This document shows positions 7,391 through 13,444 of a DNA stretch of 21,416 nucleotides, in pieces. The position numbers and the translations under genes were made by a program. The first letter of the stretch is position 1; every line of letters begins with the position of its first letter. The notes under the pieces were generated by a model, which worked only from the letters and a program-made list of their open reading frames with translations, was not told the DNA's origin and ran no database searches. Source of the DNA: a virus; the IMG/VR virus record IMGVR_UViG_3300042539_000390, positions 1-21,416 of that record; one strand, 5' to 3'.

Positions 7391-7939
7391 TCAGCCGATG
7401 CCTAGTTCCTTGACCACTCGGTCCATGCCATCTAGGTATTCTTTGGCTATGGCGTTCTTGCGCTTGCGGACGGTTGGCCAGAAGAAATAACCAGACTGCC
7501 CTCGATGTCTCAAGAACTGTTTCGTGGTCGGTCTAGCACCACCACCGAACTCCGCACCGAAGAACACATCGGCACGAGTCACCTTAGTTTTGCGTTTACT
7601 ATTCGGACGAGACTTCGACACAAACGATTCTTTGCCACGCAACTTGATAGTTGGAATACGGTCATTGCTTGCCCGTAACCCTTTGGCAACTTGTATTGCC
7701 TGACTCGCTCGACTGACCGTGGTCGCTTCTAGTTTGACTTTCGATTCAAGATCTCTGGCGATTGTGTAAGCGACTTTGCGCATCTCTTTGTTGAACTGCG
7801 GACTTGCCTTCTGGAACTTGCGCAAAGTTTCAAACAAGTCTTTGACGATGACAGTGTTACCTGCGACGGCTGCGGTACCGGCACGACCAAGAGTTCCACC
7901 TGTGTCACCTGGCAGACTTGGGAATGCTGAGAAGGCCAT
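7391..7939 (-). CDS. HK97-gp10-like tail/head completion protein
   Basis: 182 residues from the ATG at 7939; AAGGA lies 8 nt upstream. A GTG at 7942 would add one residue and is less well spaced. Features: a helical N-terminal half (LFETLRKFQKASPQFNKEMRKVAYTIARDLESKVK), then a basic middle (KSRPNSKRKTKVTRADVFFG) and the C-terminal RPTTKQFLRHRGQSGYFFWPTVRK, a pattern common in HK97-gp10-like and minor tail proteins of actinophages. Such proteins usually sit between the head-tail adaptor and the major tail protein. Here it follows the tail assembly chaperone, and its GTG/ATG region overlaps the stop of the chaperone frameshift extension (7942-7944). Assignment is by pattern and moderate. Confidence 0.65.
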   Translation of the reverse strand: MAFSAFPSLPGDTGGTLGRAGTAAVAGNTVIVKDLFETLRKFQKASPQFNKEMRKVAYTIARDLESKVKLEATTVSRASQAIQVAKGLRASNDRIPTIKLRGKESFVSKSRPNSKRKTKVTRADVFFGAEFGGGARPTTKQFLRHRGQSGYFFWPTVRKRKNAIAKEYLDGMDRVVKELGIG

Positions 7940-7941
7940 CA

Positions 7942-8357
7942 CTAGATCCTTTGTGGTGGGTTGGATTTGACGCTCTTCCAGCGCAGATAGCCGAGCATTG
8001 TGTACAGCATTCTAGGTGATTCTTGTAGAAGTAAAGATGGAGCGATGTGAGTCTCACACGCTAGGTATGCGATCAGCCAGTGGGCTGATTGTTCTCCAAA
8101 GGGACGATCACCGCAGAGTCGGTTCCAACCTCCACACTCTCAACTGTTTCAATCCATTCTTCGAACTTCATCGCGGTCTTCTTCGTGCGCTTCGTTGCAT
8201 GCCAAGCCAACCAGGCAAGATCGGTGAGGCGTAGTTCTGTTTGGAAGTTCGCAACCGAACGATTCTTCTCGCCTTCGAAGGCGATGAAGTCGGCGAACTG
8301 TGCGGTCACTTTTGTGGTGACGTTGTCTAGCGTCGTCACTTCTAGGTTGATTTTCAT
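7942..8357 (-). CDS. tail assembly chaperone, -1 frameshift product (G-T)
   Basis: The long form of the chaperone, made by a -1 slip at CCCTTTG (8097-8103). The first 87 residues are those of the short form. The next 51 residues are read in the -1 frame to a TAG at 7942-7944, giving about 138 residues. The extension reads GEQSAHWLIAYLACETHIAP and then SLLLQESPRMLYTMLGYLRW, which is the helical pattern (HWL.A.L....IAPS.LL.E.PRML.TM) of the T part of actinophage chaperones. In siphophages the G and G-T proteins bind the tape measure and recruit the tail tube protein in a fixed ratio. The frame is open only because of the slip; it has no start codon of its own with a ribosome site. The reconstruction is from the sequence, and the frameshift efficiency is unknown. 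Confidence 0.8.
8072..8089 (-). promoter_or_regulatory. frameshift-stimulating hairpin
   Basis: On the minus strand ATCAGCC and GGCTGAT pair over 7 bp with a CACT loop. The stem begins 7 nt after the heptamer CCCTTTG, the spacing typical for -1 frameshift stimulators, and contains the stop codon of the short chaperone. Confidence 0.75.
8073..8357 (-). CDS. tail assembly chaperone, short form (G)
   Basis: 94 residues, between the major tail protein and the tape-measure region, the standard place for a tail assembly chaperone. AGGAGG lies 5 nt before the ATG. The sequence has an N-terminal beta part (MKINLEVTTLDNVTTKVTAQ), then FADFIAFE, a helical LAWLAWHATKRT and FEEWIETVESVEV, the usual G-protein pattern in actinophages. 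Its stop codon TGA (8073-8075) lies within the stem of the hairpin that follows the slippery heptamer, so most ribosomes end here and a fraction continue into the -1 frame. Confidence 0.85.
   Translation of the reverse strand: MKINLEVTTLDNVTTKVTAQFADFIAFEGEKNRSVANFQTELRLTDLAWLAWHATKRTKKTAMKFEEWIETVESVEVGTDSAVIVPLENNQPTG
8097..8103 (-). promoter_or_regulatory. -1 slippery heptamer CCCTTTG
   Basis: In the chaperone frame the codons are GTC CCT TTG, giving C CCT TTG, which fits the X XXY YYZ rule (CCC, TTT, G). A slip re-pairs both tRNAs on CCC and TTT and continues at GGA into the open -1 frame. Confidence 0.8.
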
Positions 8358-8385
8358 TCTTACCTCCTGATTGTTTTGTTAAGAA

Positions 8386-8799
8386 TTATGCACCTGTTGA
8401 TTTGGTGATTGTTCCGCTGATCGGCCAAGTTACATCGGCTGTGTTCAATTCACCGACAGCACCGTTGACTGGGCTGAACTCTGTGCAAAGCACAGAGAAG
8501 GTGTAATGCGGTGTTGCTGATCCTGCTGCGGCTGTGCCTGCTGGTTTCACAACCATCGTGACAGCGGTCGAACCGATCAATGGCATGATGAGTCCGTCGA
8601 TGGCGTTGTAGTCGTTGTGCAACGAGAGTGTCACCGAGTTGTCAATCAATCCTGAGACGCGAGTTACTGCACCACCTGAACCGAAGTTTGTTGTTGGTAC
8701 TTCGGCAGCCGAAGTTGACAGAGTTACTGCTGCAACGCTTGATGTGATATCGGTGCCGTTCAGAACTACGTTTGAGTTTGTGAGAACTAACTTTGCCAT
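8386..8799 (-). CDS. major tail (tube) protein
   Basis: 137 residues, beta-rich, starting MAKLVLTNSNVVLNGTDIT. The start VVLNGTDITSSVAAVTLSTSAAEV resembles the 'ING.dls..v..v.l....d.ve.T.fg' opening of tail tube proteins. The middle contains SLHNDYNAIDGLIMPLIGSTAVTMVVKP and then TFSVLCTEFSPVNGAVGELNTADVTWPI, matching the tube-protein pattern of substrate strands followed by a final T.....sG segment. It lies between the tail terminator / small Lys-tailed gene and the tail chaperone, as expected. The ribosome site GGAG is 11 nt upstream of the ATG, inside the end of the preceding gene. It should be the most abundant tail protein. Confidence 0.85.
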   Translation of the reverse strand: MAKLVLTNSNVVLNGTDITSSVAAVTLSTSAAEVPTTNFGSGGAVTRVSGLIDNSVTLSLHNDYNAIDGLIMPLIGSTAVTMVVKPAGTAAAGSATPHYTFSVLCTEFSPVNGAVGELNTADVTWPISGTITKSTGA

Positions 8800-8801
8800 G
8801 A

Positions 8802-8969
8802 TTATTTATCTCCTGCCTTGTCGGCCTTGGAAGTTGATTTATCTGCCACCAGAACAATTCGACCCGATGCCAGTAGAGAGTCTAGATGGTCAACTTCGTT
8901 GCCATCAATAGTGGCTGGATATTGTTTATCTAGAACGGTGAAGCCTTCGACTACCTGATATTTTGCCAT
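8802..8969 (-). CDS. small Lys-tailed protein ahead of the major tail protein
   Basis: 55 residues: MAKYQVVEGFTVLDKQYPAT, then DGNEVDHLDSLLASGRIVLVA and a Lys/Asp-rich tail ending DKAGDK. It starts 3 nt after the tail terminator stop and ends 2 nt before the major tail protein ATG, so it fills the gap exactly. The layout (a VVEG strand, a short helix with LDSLLASGRIVLV, a charged disordered tail) is that of small head- or tail-associated proteins of unknown role in phages, and parallels the 74-residue protein after the capsid gene. It may be a virion or assembly accessory factor. There is no clear ribosome site; translation is probably coupled. Confidence 0.7.
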   Translation of the reverse strand: MAKYQVVEGFTVLDKQYPATIDGNEVDHLDSLLASGRIVLVADKSTSKADKAGDK

Positions 8970-8972
8970 GGG

Positions 8973-9383
8973 CTAAGCATACACGACGACACGAAAGTCA
9001 ACCGTGAGGTAGGTCGTGTCGTTCGCGTCAACGGTTGAGATATTGGATGCCTCTTCGACAATCAAGGTTTGTGCATATCCGCCTAGTGATGTGTCGGCTT
9101 CGATCGCTGCACGAATCCCGCTGTCATAAGACAGGTAGGTGTCCATCAAGTTTTGTGCGGTGCGTTCAGCGGCACGACCCACGATCACACTGACCGTAAA
9201 GACGTGTGTGACTAGACCTGCCCGCATCGCACCGTGGTAGGTGATTGATTCGAGTGTCGGCCATGCGATACCGCCGAGCGACGGGTTTACCTGATCGGGT
9301 TGCTGTGCGAATGCGCGAAGATTCGTGATCGTGGCAAGACGTGTCTGGAGTCCTGTTTTGAGTTCGGTGACTGTTGCGGTCAT
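8973..9383 (-). CDS. tail terminator / tail completion protein
   Basis: 136 residues. Its ATG overlaps the stop of the adaptor gene by 4 nt (9380-9383). The N-terminus VTELKTGLQTRLATITNLRAF is the opening helix and strand pattern of phage tail terminators, followed by WPTLESITYHGAMRAGLVTHVFTVSVIVGRAAERTAQNLMDTYLS and a C-terminal strand TYLTVDFRVVVYA. Such proteins stop tail tube growth at the length set by the tape measure and join the tail to the head. The place between head-tail adaptor and major tail protein supports the call. Confidence 0.75.
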   Translation of the reverse strand: MTATVTELKTGLQTRLATITNLRAFAQQPDQVNPSLGGIAWPTLESITYHGAMRAGLVTHVFTVSVIVGRAAERTAQNLMDTYLSYDSGIRAAIEADTSLGGYAQTLIVEEASNISTVDANDTTYLTVDFRVVVYA

Positions 9384-10006
9384 GCGAACATTCGCATTCG
9401 GCGATATGGCTCGACAAGTTGTGCGACGTCTGGGTCGAGTGCGCGTGTCACTCGAATCGCACCCAAGTCTCCGAAGCCGGCAACGCCGAGCGGTGAATCG
9501 TAACGCTTGAAGATTCTTGACGCCTGAATGATCACAGCTTGTGTGATCGGCTCAGGCACCGATGGCCAACCGTAGACCGCGGTGAGTTGCACCAATGCTT
9601 CTGATCCAAAGTTTGCGTTCAAGGTTGGGAACAGATAGTCGCCGACTGCGCGGATGCGTGTGAACGGTACGGTGAGTCCGTCCAAGATTCCGTTGACTGG
9701 TTCTAGTTGCCAATCGCTTGGGGTCCAAGTGACATCAAAGTTGCCGTCCGCATTGGTTTGTGTACTCAGTGTGATCGCAGTTCCAGAGATATCGTCAATC
9801 TCGCACACGAATGAATCGGCTGCGGTGAATACTCTCGTTGTTGCAGATCCGTATTTCCAGAACTGTCGGTTCGCATAACCGTCAATCAACCGTGACGCCG
9901 CTCCAGCACAGTTGTCAATCAGGTCGTCGTCTTGTGTGTCGGCTGTGCCGATTCGAAGAGCAGCCTTGATCTGGTTGCGTGTCGCGTAGCCGTTCGTGAT
10001 TGCCAT
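9380..10006 (-). CDS. head-tail adaptor (gp6-like connector)
   Basis: 208 residues, MAITNGYATRNQIKAALRIG, then DDDLIDNCAGAASRLIDGYANRQFW. This is the opening of HK97-gp6-like adaptors: a helical 'L...l.....d.d.li..a..aAS..Id.y..R.Fw' pattern. The middle holds beta strands and TPSDWQLEPVNGILDGLTVPF, with a C-terminal region VQLTAVYGWPSVPEPITQAVIIQASRIFKRYDSPLGVAGFGDLG, also typical of this family. The protein forms a ring under the portal. AGGAAG lies just before the ATG. The glycosyltransferase island directly upstream separates it from the capsid gene. Confidence 0.85.
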   Translation of the reverse strand: MAITNGYATRNQIKAALRIGTADTQDDDLIDNCAGAASRLIDGYANRQFWKYGSATTRVFTAADSFVCEIDDISGTAITLSTQTNADGNFDVTWTPSDWQLEPVNGILDGLTVPFTRIRAVGDYLFPTLNANFGSEALVQLTAVYGWPSVPEPITQAVIIQASRIFKRYDSPLGVAGFGDLGAIRVTRALDPDVAQLVEPYRRMRMFA

Positions 10007-10013
10007 GGTCTTC

Positions 10014-10658
10014 CTATTCTACTTCACGGTCTGAACGAGTGTACTCGGCGATGAACTTGTACATCTCAATATCGGCTTCAACATTTGTATCCGATGAGAG
10101 ACGGTTCAGTCGAATATCGTTGACCAACACTTGAACACCTGCCGGCTTGAACCATCTTGCACCATGCACATGACACTTCCACCAGAACGCCCAATCCGAC
10201 CAATGAACCGAAGGATAGCCACCAGTCCGAGTCCAGATATCTTTTGTGAACCAAGAGGTACCCATCACATGATTGCGCATCGGTTCAGTGTTAAACAGTT
10301 CAGGCGCAGAAGGATTCACCCCACCATGCGACTTGAACCTGATCGTGTTCGCAACAACATCAAAGTCGTCTTCTGGTAAACAAGCAAACGCATCAGGATA
10401 GAACCTGTCATCTATCCCAAGACCCGCAATCCAACCTTCTTTGATAGTCGCGATCGCCGCATGGTACATCGCATCACAGGTTCGAGTCCGACATTCAACA
10501 AGTCGACACGGTAAGTCAAGCGCACCACAATCATCGTCAGGATGATAAGCGACCACGATGTCATCAGCCGGTGGGTTCAAAGCCTGGACAGAATCCCACC
10601 AACCTTGAACTTCATTCTTGTACGCAGTACCCCACAAGAATCCGACAACAGTGATCAT
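10014..10658 (-). CDS. GT-A-type glycosyltransferase-like protein
   Basis: 214 residues from the ATG at 10658, which overlaps the preceding stop by 4 nt (ATGA); an upstream in-frame start at 10673 would extend into that gene. Opening MITVVGFLWGTAYKNEVQGWW, then a Rossmann-like alternation and a candidate metal/nucleotide-binding segment GLGIDDRFYPDAF (D83, D84), matching the DxD region of GT-A enzymes. Around residues 125-165 there is NHVMGTSWFTKDIWTRTGGYPSVHWSDWAFWW, the 'G....f....(G)Gyp....eD..l' acceptor-site pattern seen in family 2 enzymes. It is the last gene of the island, before the head-tail adaptor. The donor and acceptor cannot be read from sequence. Confidence 0.65.
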   Translation of the reverse strand: MITVVGFLWGTAYKNEVQGWWDSVQALNPPADDIVVAYHPDDDCGALDLPCRLVECRTRTCDAMYHAAIATIKEGWIAGLGIDDRFYPDAFACLPEDDFDVVANTIRFKSHGGVNPSAPELFNTEPMRNHVMGTSWFTKDIWTRTGGYPSVHWSDWAFWWKCHVHGARWFKPAGVQVLVNDIRLNRLSSDTNVEADIEMYKFIAEYTRSDREVE

Positions 10659-11389
10659 CGTCTGAGATACCAAGACTCTGGTGCTAGACCTTCTCGAATG
10701 TAGGCAGGATAGTAATCGTCTATCTCAACTTCCCACAATGTTTCACCGCGTATCGAACGACCGATTCGATAGTTCTCGGCCATGAATCGTTCAGGGTCAT
10801 CGACCATGAGTTCTTGGTGAGAGAACGAGCGCATCTTGTTCGCAGCCCATTCGGGTCCACCCATCCACGACACATGCCAACCTGATCTCAGATTCGGTAG
10901 CCGTTCACGGTTTGAGCGCATGTGTTGCGCACCACCACCGCGTTGACCGTATGGTCCTGCGACCATCGTGTGTTCATCTGTAAGACGCCAATACGCGGAC
11001 ATCACGAGACGCTTCATGATGTAACCATGCCAACCTTGTTTCAATGTGTCGATGTCGGCTGGGTTCCATATCTCGTCACAGTCTGCGACCGTCACAATGT
11101 CTTGCGCTTCTGGTGCGAACTGTTGCAATGCAATAAACAAATGATTGCGTTGTGCGTGTTCAGCCGCCCAGCCAAGTTCATGCGGGTTCGGTTCAAATGT
11201 TTCGTAGTGGATCTTGTCTCGCCACTTGTACAGCCGGTCAAGGTCAATGCCGTGCGGTTTGGGTTGACCCATGAAAGTTGTAGACGACTCAACAATGATG
11301 AACAGATCAACTACTTCGCTCAACTCCCACAATCGACATTCGAGCATGTCATGTTCTTGGTTGAACAAGATGCAGTCGAAGATTCTCAT
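10655..11389 (-). CDS. glycosyltransferase family 17-like protein
   Basis: 244 residues from ATG 11389, which shares one base with the preceding stop (TGATG); the longer reading frame to 11428 would overlap that gene. Sequence MRIFDCILFNQEHDMLECRL and VVDLFIIVESSTTFMGQPKP is the GT17 pattern (f.fn.E.d.Le.Rl.el...VD.Fii.Es..tf.g..K). The acidic motif VADCDEIWNP (residues 101-110) fits the metal-binding site, and GWHVSWMGGPEWAANKMRSFSHQEL matches the conserved end block. The family is known from beta-1,4-N-acetylglucosaminyl transfer in animals, but bacterial and phage members have unproven substrates. It is part of the four-enzyme island. Confidence 0.8.
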   Translation of the reverse strand: MRIFDCILFNQEHDMLECRLWELSEVVDLFIIVESSTTFMGQPKPHGIDLDRLYKWRDKIHYETFEPNPHELGWAAEHAQRNHLFIALQQFAPEAQDIVTVADCDEIWNPADIDTLKQGWHGYIMKRLVMSAYWRLTDEHTMVAGPYGQRGGGAQHMRSNRERLPNLRSGWHVSWMGGPEWAANKMRSFSHQELMVDDPERFMAENYRIGRSIRGETLWEVEIDDYYPAYIREGLAPESWYLRR

Positions 11390-12042
11390 CAATCCCAACT
11401 GAGATCTAGTCGGCGTTGCAGATCCCACTGACCTGCGTCAAGTCTTGCGTTGCGAAGTTTGAACAACTCCAGATTTGATGCGAAGGTTTGCGAGTTCTTA
11501 CCTTGGAATGAGACATCGGACAGAAGTGTTGACGAGTTGTCATGCACGATCATGTCTTGAGATTTGCGAATCGTTTTGCCGAGACGCACAGCGCGACGCT
11601 CATAGTCGTTGTCTTCGAAGTACGCGGGATGGAACGCTTCGCAGAACAGGCCGACATCTTTGACTACATCGCAGCCGATCCATGCGCAAGCCCACTCTGG
11701 TGAACCTGTGAGATGAATCTCGTTTGGATAGCACGACTCCCAGAACTGTTCAAGTTTGTCTGGCATGAACCAGGCGTCTGAGTTCATGAGAATCCAACCA
11801 GATGCGAACGGTGTCATCTTGATGCCAAGATTCCAAGAAGTCGCAACACCCAGATTGCTTGGCATGTCCAAGATGTATGTCTTGCCGTGCCGACTGTGGC
11901 GTGGCATGATCAAACAATCTTCTTCAATCTTGCCTCCGTTGTCGATGACAATGATGTTGTCAACTGGGAAGTCGAGCGAATCTATGCAGCGTTCAAGTAG
12001 GTCGTATCGGTTTAAGACTGGGATGATTACGACCGGCACCAT
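11389..12042 (-). CDS. glycosyltransferase family 2-like protein
   Basis: 217 residues from ATG 12042, supported by AGGAG 8 nt upstream; an earlier in-frame start at 12072 would lie deep in the preceding gene. N-terminus MVPVVIIPVLNRYDLLERCIDSL is the first strand and helix of a GT2 enzyme, followed by NIIVIDNGG (residues 29-37), SNLGVATSWNLGI, and ILMNSDAWF with N-S-D (87-89) at the DxD place. The acceptor region holds SPEWACAWIGCDVVKDVGLFCEAFHPAYFEDNDYERR, with ED.DYE.R the usual catalytic pattern. It overlaps the GT4 gene by 16 nt and so is translated with it. It may transfer a hexose to a protein or to a glycan begun by a neighbour. Confidence 0.8.
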   Translation of the reverse strand: MVPVVIIPVLNRYDLLERCIDSLDFPVDNIIVIDNGGKIEEDCLIMPRHSRHGKTYILDMPSNLGVATSWNLGIKMTPFASGWILMNSDAWFMPDKLEQFWESCYPNEIHLTGSPEWACAWIGCDVVKDVGLFCEAFHPAYFEDNDYERRAVRLGKTIRKSQDMIVHDNSSTLLSDVSFQGKNSQTFASNLELFKLRNARLDAGQWDLQRRLDLSWD

Positions 12043-13322
12043 GTAGACAACTCCTTCATCGCAGGCTTCCAATACTGCTCAAATACAGCGTCGGCTCCGT
12101 ACCCTAGGGCATGGGTGATTGCGTCCTGAGAACGGCTCCTAGGCGCGTTATAGGCCGACTTGAGGGCATTGACGATGTCAGGCACAGACGGTGTGAAGAA
12201 CCATGACTTCTGTGCCGCATCCCACCACGGCTGACCCTCAACCGTCCAGCCGTCACCGACCAGCTCAGGTTGCGCCGTGAAGTTGCTGACGATCACTCGA
12301 CACCCACAACTTTGAGCTTCAATGACGGGTATTCCGAACCCTTCGCCCATACTGCAAGCAAGAAGAACATCGGACGCCGTGTACATCGCAGCCATCACAT
12401 TCTGTGGAATACCATGCCGATACGCATACTGGTCAACGACCTTGTACTTGTCTGCCGATATACCGACCGCATCCATCAATGTCGGCAAACTGATACCAGA
12501 CATCGCACCATCAGGTTCCGTGTACAAATACAAAACCGCATCAGGATGATCTTTGGCAAAGATTGAGAACGCAAGAATGTTTTCAGCCCACGCCTTACGG
12601 GCAGGCTGATTGCCTTTGTTCGTCGCAACCATCGACACAACAAATCTGTCTTCTTCCCAGCCCATGAACTCTCGACCAGTCATTTTCCCGCCATTCTGCA
12701 AAGCAACCGATTCGGTTGGTTGGAACACAGATTCGATTGCGTGAGGAACATACAGATGCTCAACTCCTGCAACATCTAACATTCGTGAACCAAACTTTGA
12801 CATTGCGATCGGTCTTACATTTGGACGCGCACACCATTGCAAAACATCTGGCGGTGTTGGCTGATGATCAATCGGAACCCACGACGCGATATTCTTCCAA
12901 TCTTTCAACGACTCAGATTTCAACACCCACACATCAAACAATGTCATCATCAAAGTCGGCGTCGACAGATCTTGACTTGCCCATTCCGTTGTATGAGCAA
13001 CAAGTACATCGTCACTGTATGCGGCGAGTCCTTGTGGGTAGACCTTGAATCCGTTCCATGTTGATGACGAACCCGCAAGTCCGTACATTGCGTGGATTGC
13101 TATTTGGTGGTTTTCTTTCGCGAGCCTTTGGATGACTTGCGCGGTTTGCTGACCGTATCCTGTTGCTGCCCAAGGTGCGTTGCTATACCAGAGGATTCTG
13201 AGTCGGTCGGGATTGGCTGGTCGGACACTTCCAAGTAGTGCGCCGCGCCCGCTCGGACTAATCGTTCCGCCAACGCTCCTGGCATCTCGACTGGTATGCC
13301 TTTGACGATTACTGTTTGCCAC
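12027..13322 (-). CDS. GT4-like (GT-B) glycosyltransferase
   Basis: 431 residues from a GTG at 13322. The enzyme core begins at about residue 39 with DRLRILWYSNAPWAATGYGQQT, the usual start of GT4-like enzymes that act without a leader. The C-terminal half has GEGFGIPVIEAQSCGCRVIVSN (residues 326-347), the E-x7-E nucleotide-sugar motif (E327, E335). Residues 1-38 look non-functional and are read in the frame overlapping the 74-residue protein. No ATG, GTG or TTG lies in frame between 13322 and residue 39, so either the GTG is used or a rare start codon is. Substrates are unknown. It leads the glycosyltransferase island. Confidence 0.8.
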   Translation of the reverse strand: MANSNRQRHTSRDARSVGGTISPSGRGALLGSVRPANPDRLRILWYSNAPWAATGYGQQTAQVIQRLAKENHQIAIHAMYGLAGSSSTWNGFKVYPQGLAAYSDDVLVAHTTEWASQDLSTPTLMMTLFDVWVLKSESLKDWKNIASWVPIDHQPTPPDVLQWCARPNVRPIAMSKFGSRMLDVAGVEHLYVPHAIESVFQPTESVALQNGGKMTGREFMGWEEDRFVVSMVATNKGNQPARKAWAENILAFSIFAKDHPDAVLYLYTEPDGAMSGISLPTLMDAVGISADKYKVVDQYAYRHGIPQNVMAAMYTASDVLLACSMGEGFGIPVIEAQSCGCRVIVSNFTAQPELVGDGWTVEGQPWWDAAQKSWFFTPSVPDIVNALKSAYNAPRSRSQDAITHALGYGADAVFEQYWKPAMKELSTWCRS

Positions 13323-13324
13323 AT
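13100..13324 (-). CDS. small Lys-tailed protein nested in the GT4 frame
   Basis: 74 residues: MWQTVIVKGIPVEMPGALAE, RLVRAGAAHYLEV and a Lys/Ser/Arg-rich tail ending SSKGSRKKTTK. It has ATG at 13324, two bases before the GTG of the glycosyltransferase, in another frame; the whole gene lies within the first 225 nt of that frame. AGGAGG stands 3 nt before this ATG. The VKG.PVE...ALAERLV.AG... then basic tail layout is common just after phage capsid genes, and parallels the 55-residue protein before the major tail protein, so I take it as real. Function unknown; perhaps a head-associated or assembly factor. Confidence 0.65.
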   Translation of the reverse strand: MWQTVIVKGIPVEMPGALAERLVRAGAAHYLEVSDQPIPTDSESSGIATHLGQQQDTVSKPRKSSKGSRKKTTK

Positions 13325-13355
13325 GATCCTCCTAAGAATAGTGCGGGAATAGGTA

Positions 13356-13392
13356 AAGCCTCGGCAAGTCCTGCACGATCTTACCGAGGCTT
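13356..13392 (-). terminator. stem-loop downstream of the capsid gene
   Basis: AAGCCTCGG and CCGAGGCTT form a 9-bp stem, with a further 3 bp (AAG/CTT) inside after one mismatch and an 11-nt loop. It lies between the capsid stop (13445) and the next genes (13324), on the path of minus-strand transcription. There is only a short U-run (CTTTACC on the minus strand), so it may be a weak terminator or an RNA-stabilising end rather than a full stop. Confidence 0.5.
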
Positions 13393-13402
13393 AATCCTAG
13401 TC

Positions 13403-13420
13403 ACAGCCCTTGCGGACTGT
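13403..13420 (-). terminator. second hairpin (GCAA loop) after the capsid gene
   Basis: On the minus strand ACAGTCC and GGGCTGT pair over 7 bp (one G-U) around a GCAA tetraloop of the GNRA class, 24 nt after the capsid stop codon. With the larger stem-loop that follows it forms a tandem structure that may slow polymerase or protect the 3' end of the capsid mRNA. Confidence 0.45.
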
Positions 13421-13444
13421 CATGTCTGTTATCGGTTGCTGTAA

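Noticed and set aside
10922-11431. 169-codon plus-strand open frame
   Set aside because: Fully antisense to the GT17-like gene, which has clear family motifs; no family features in the shadow.
12027-13324. Programmed frameshift fusing the 74-residue protein to the glycosyltransferase
   Set aside because: The glycosyltransferase frame is -1 to it, but I found no X XXY YYZ heptamer in the overlap; a nested start is simpler.
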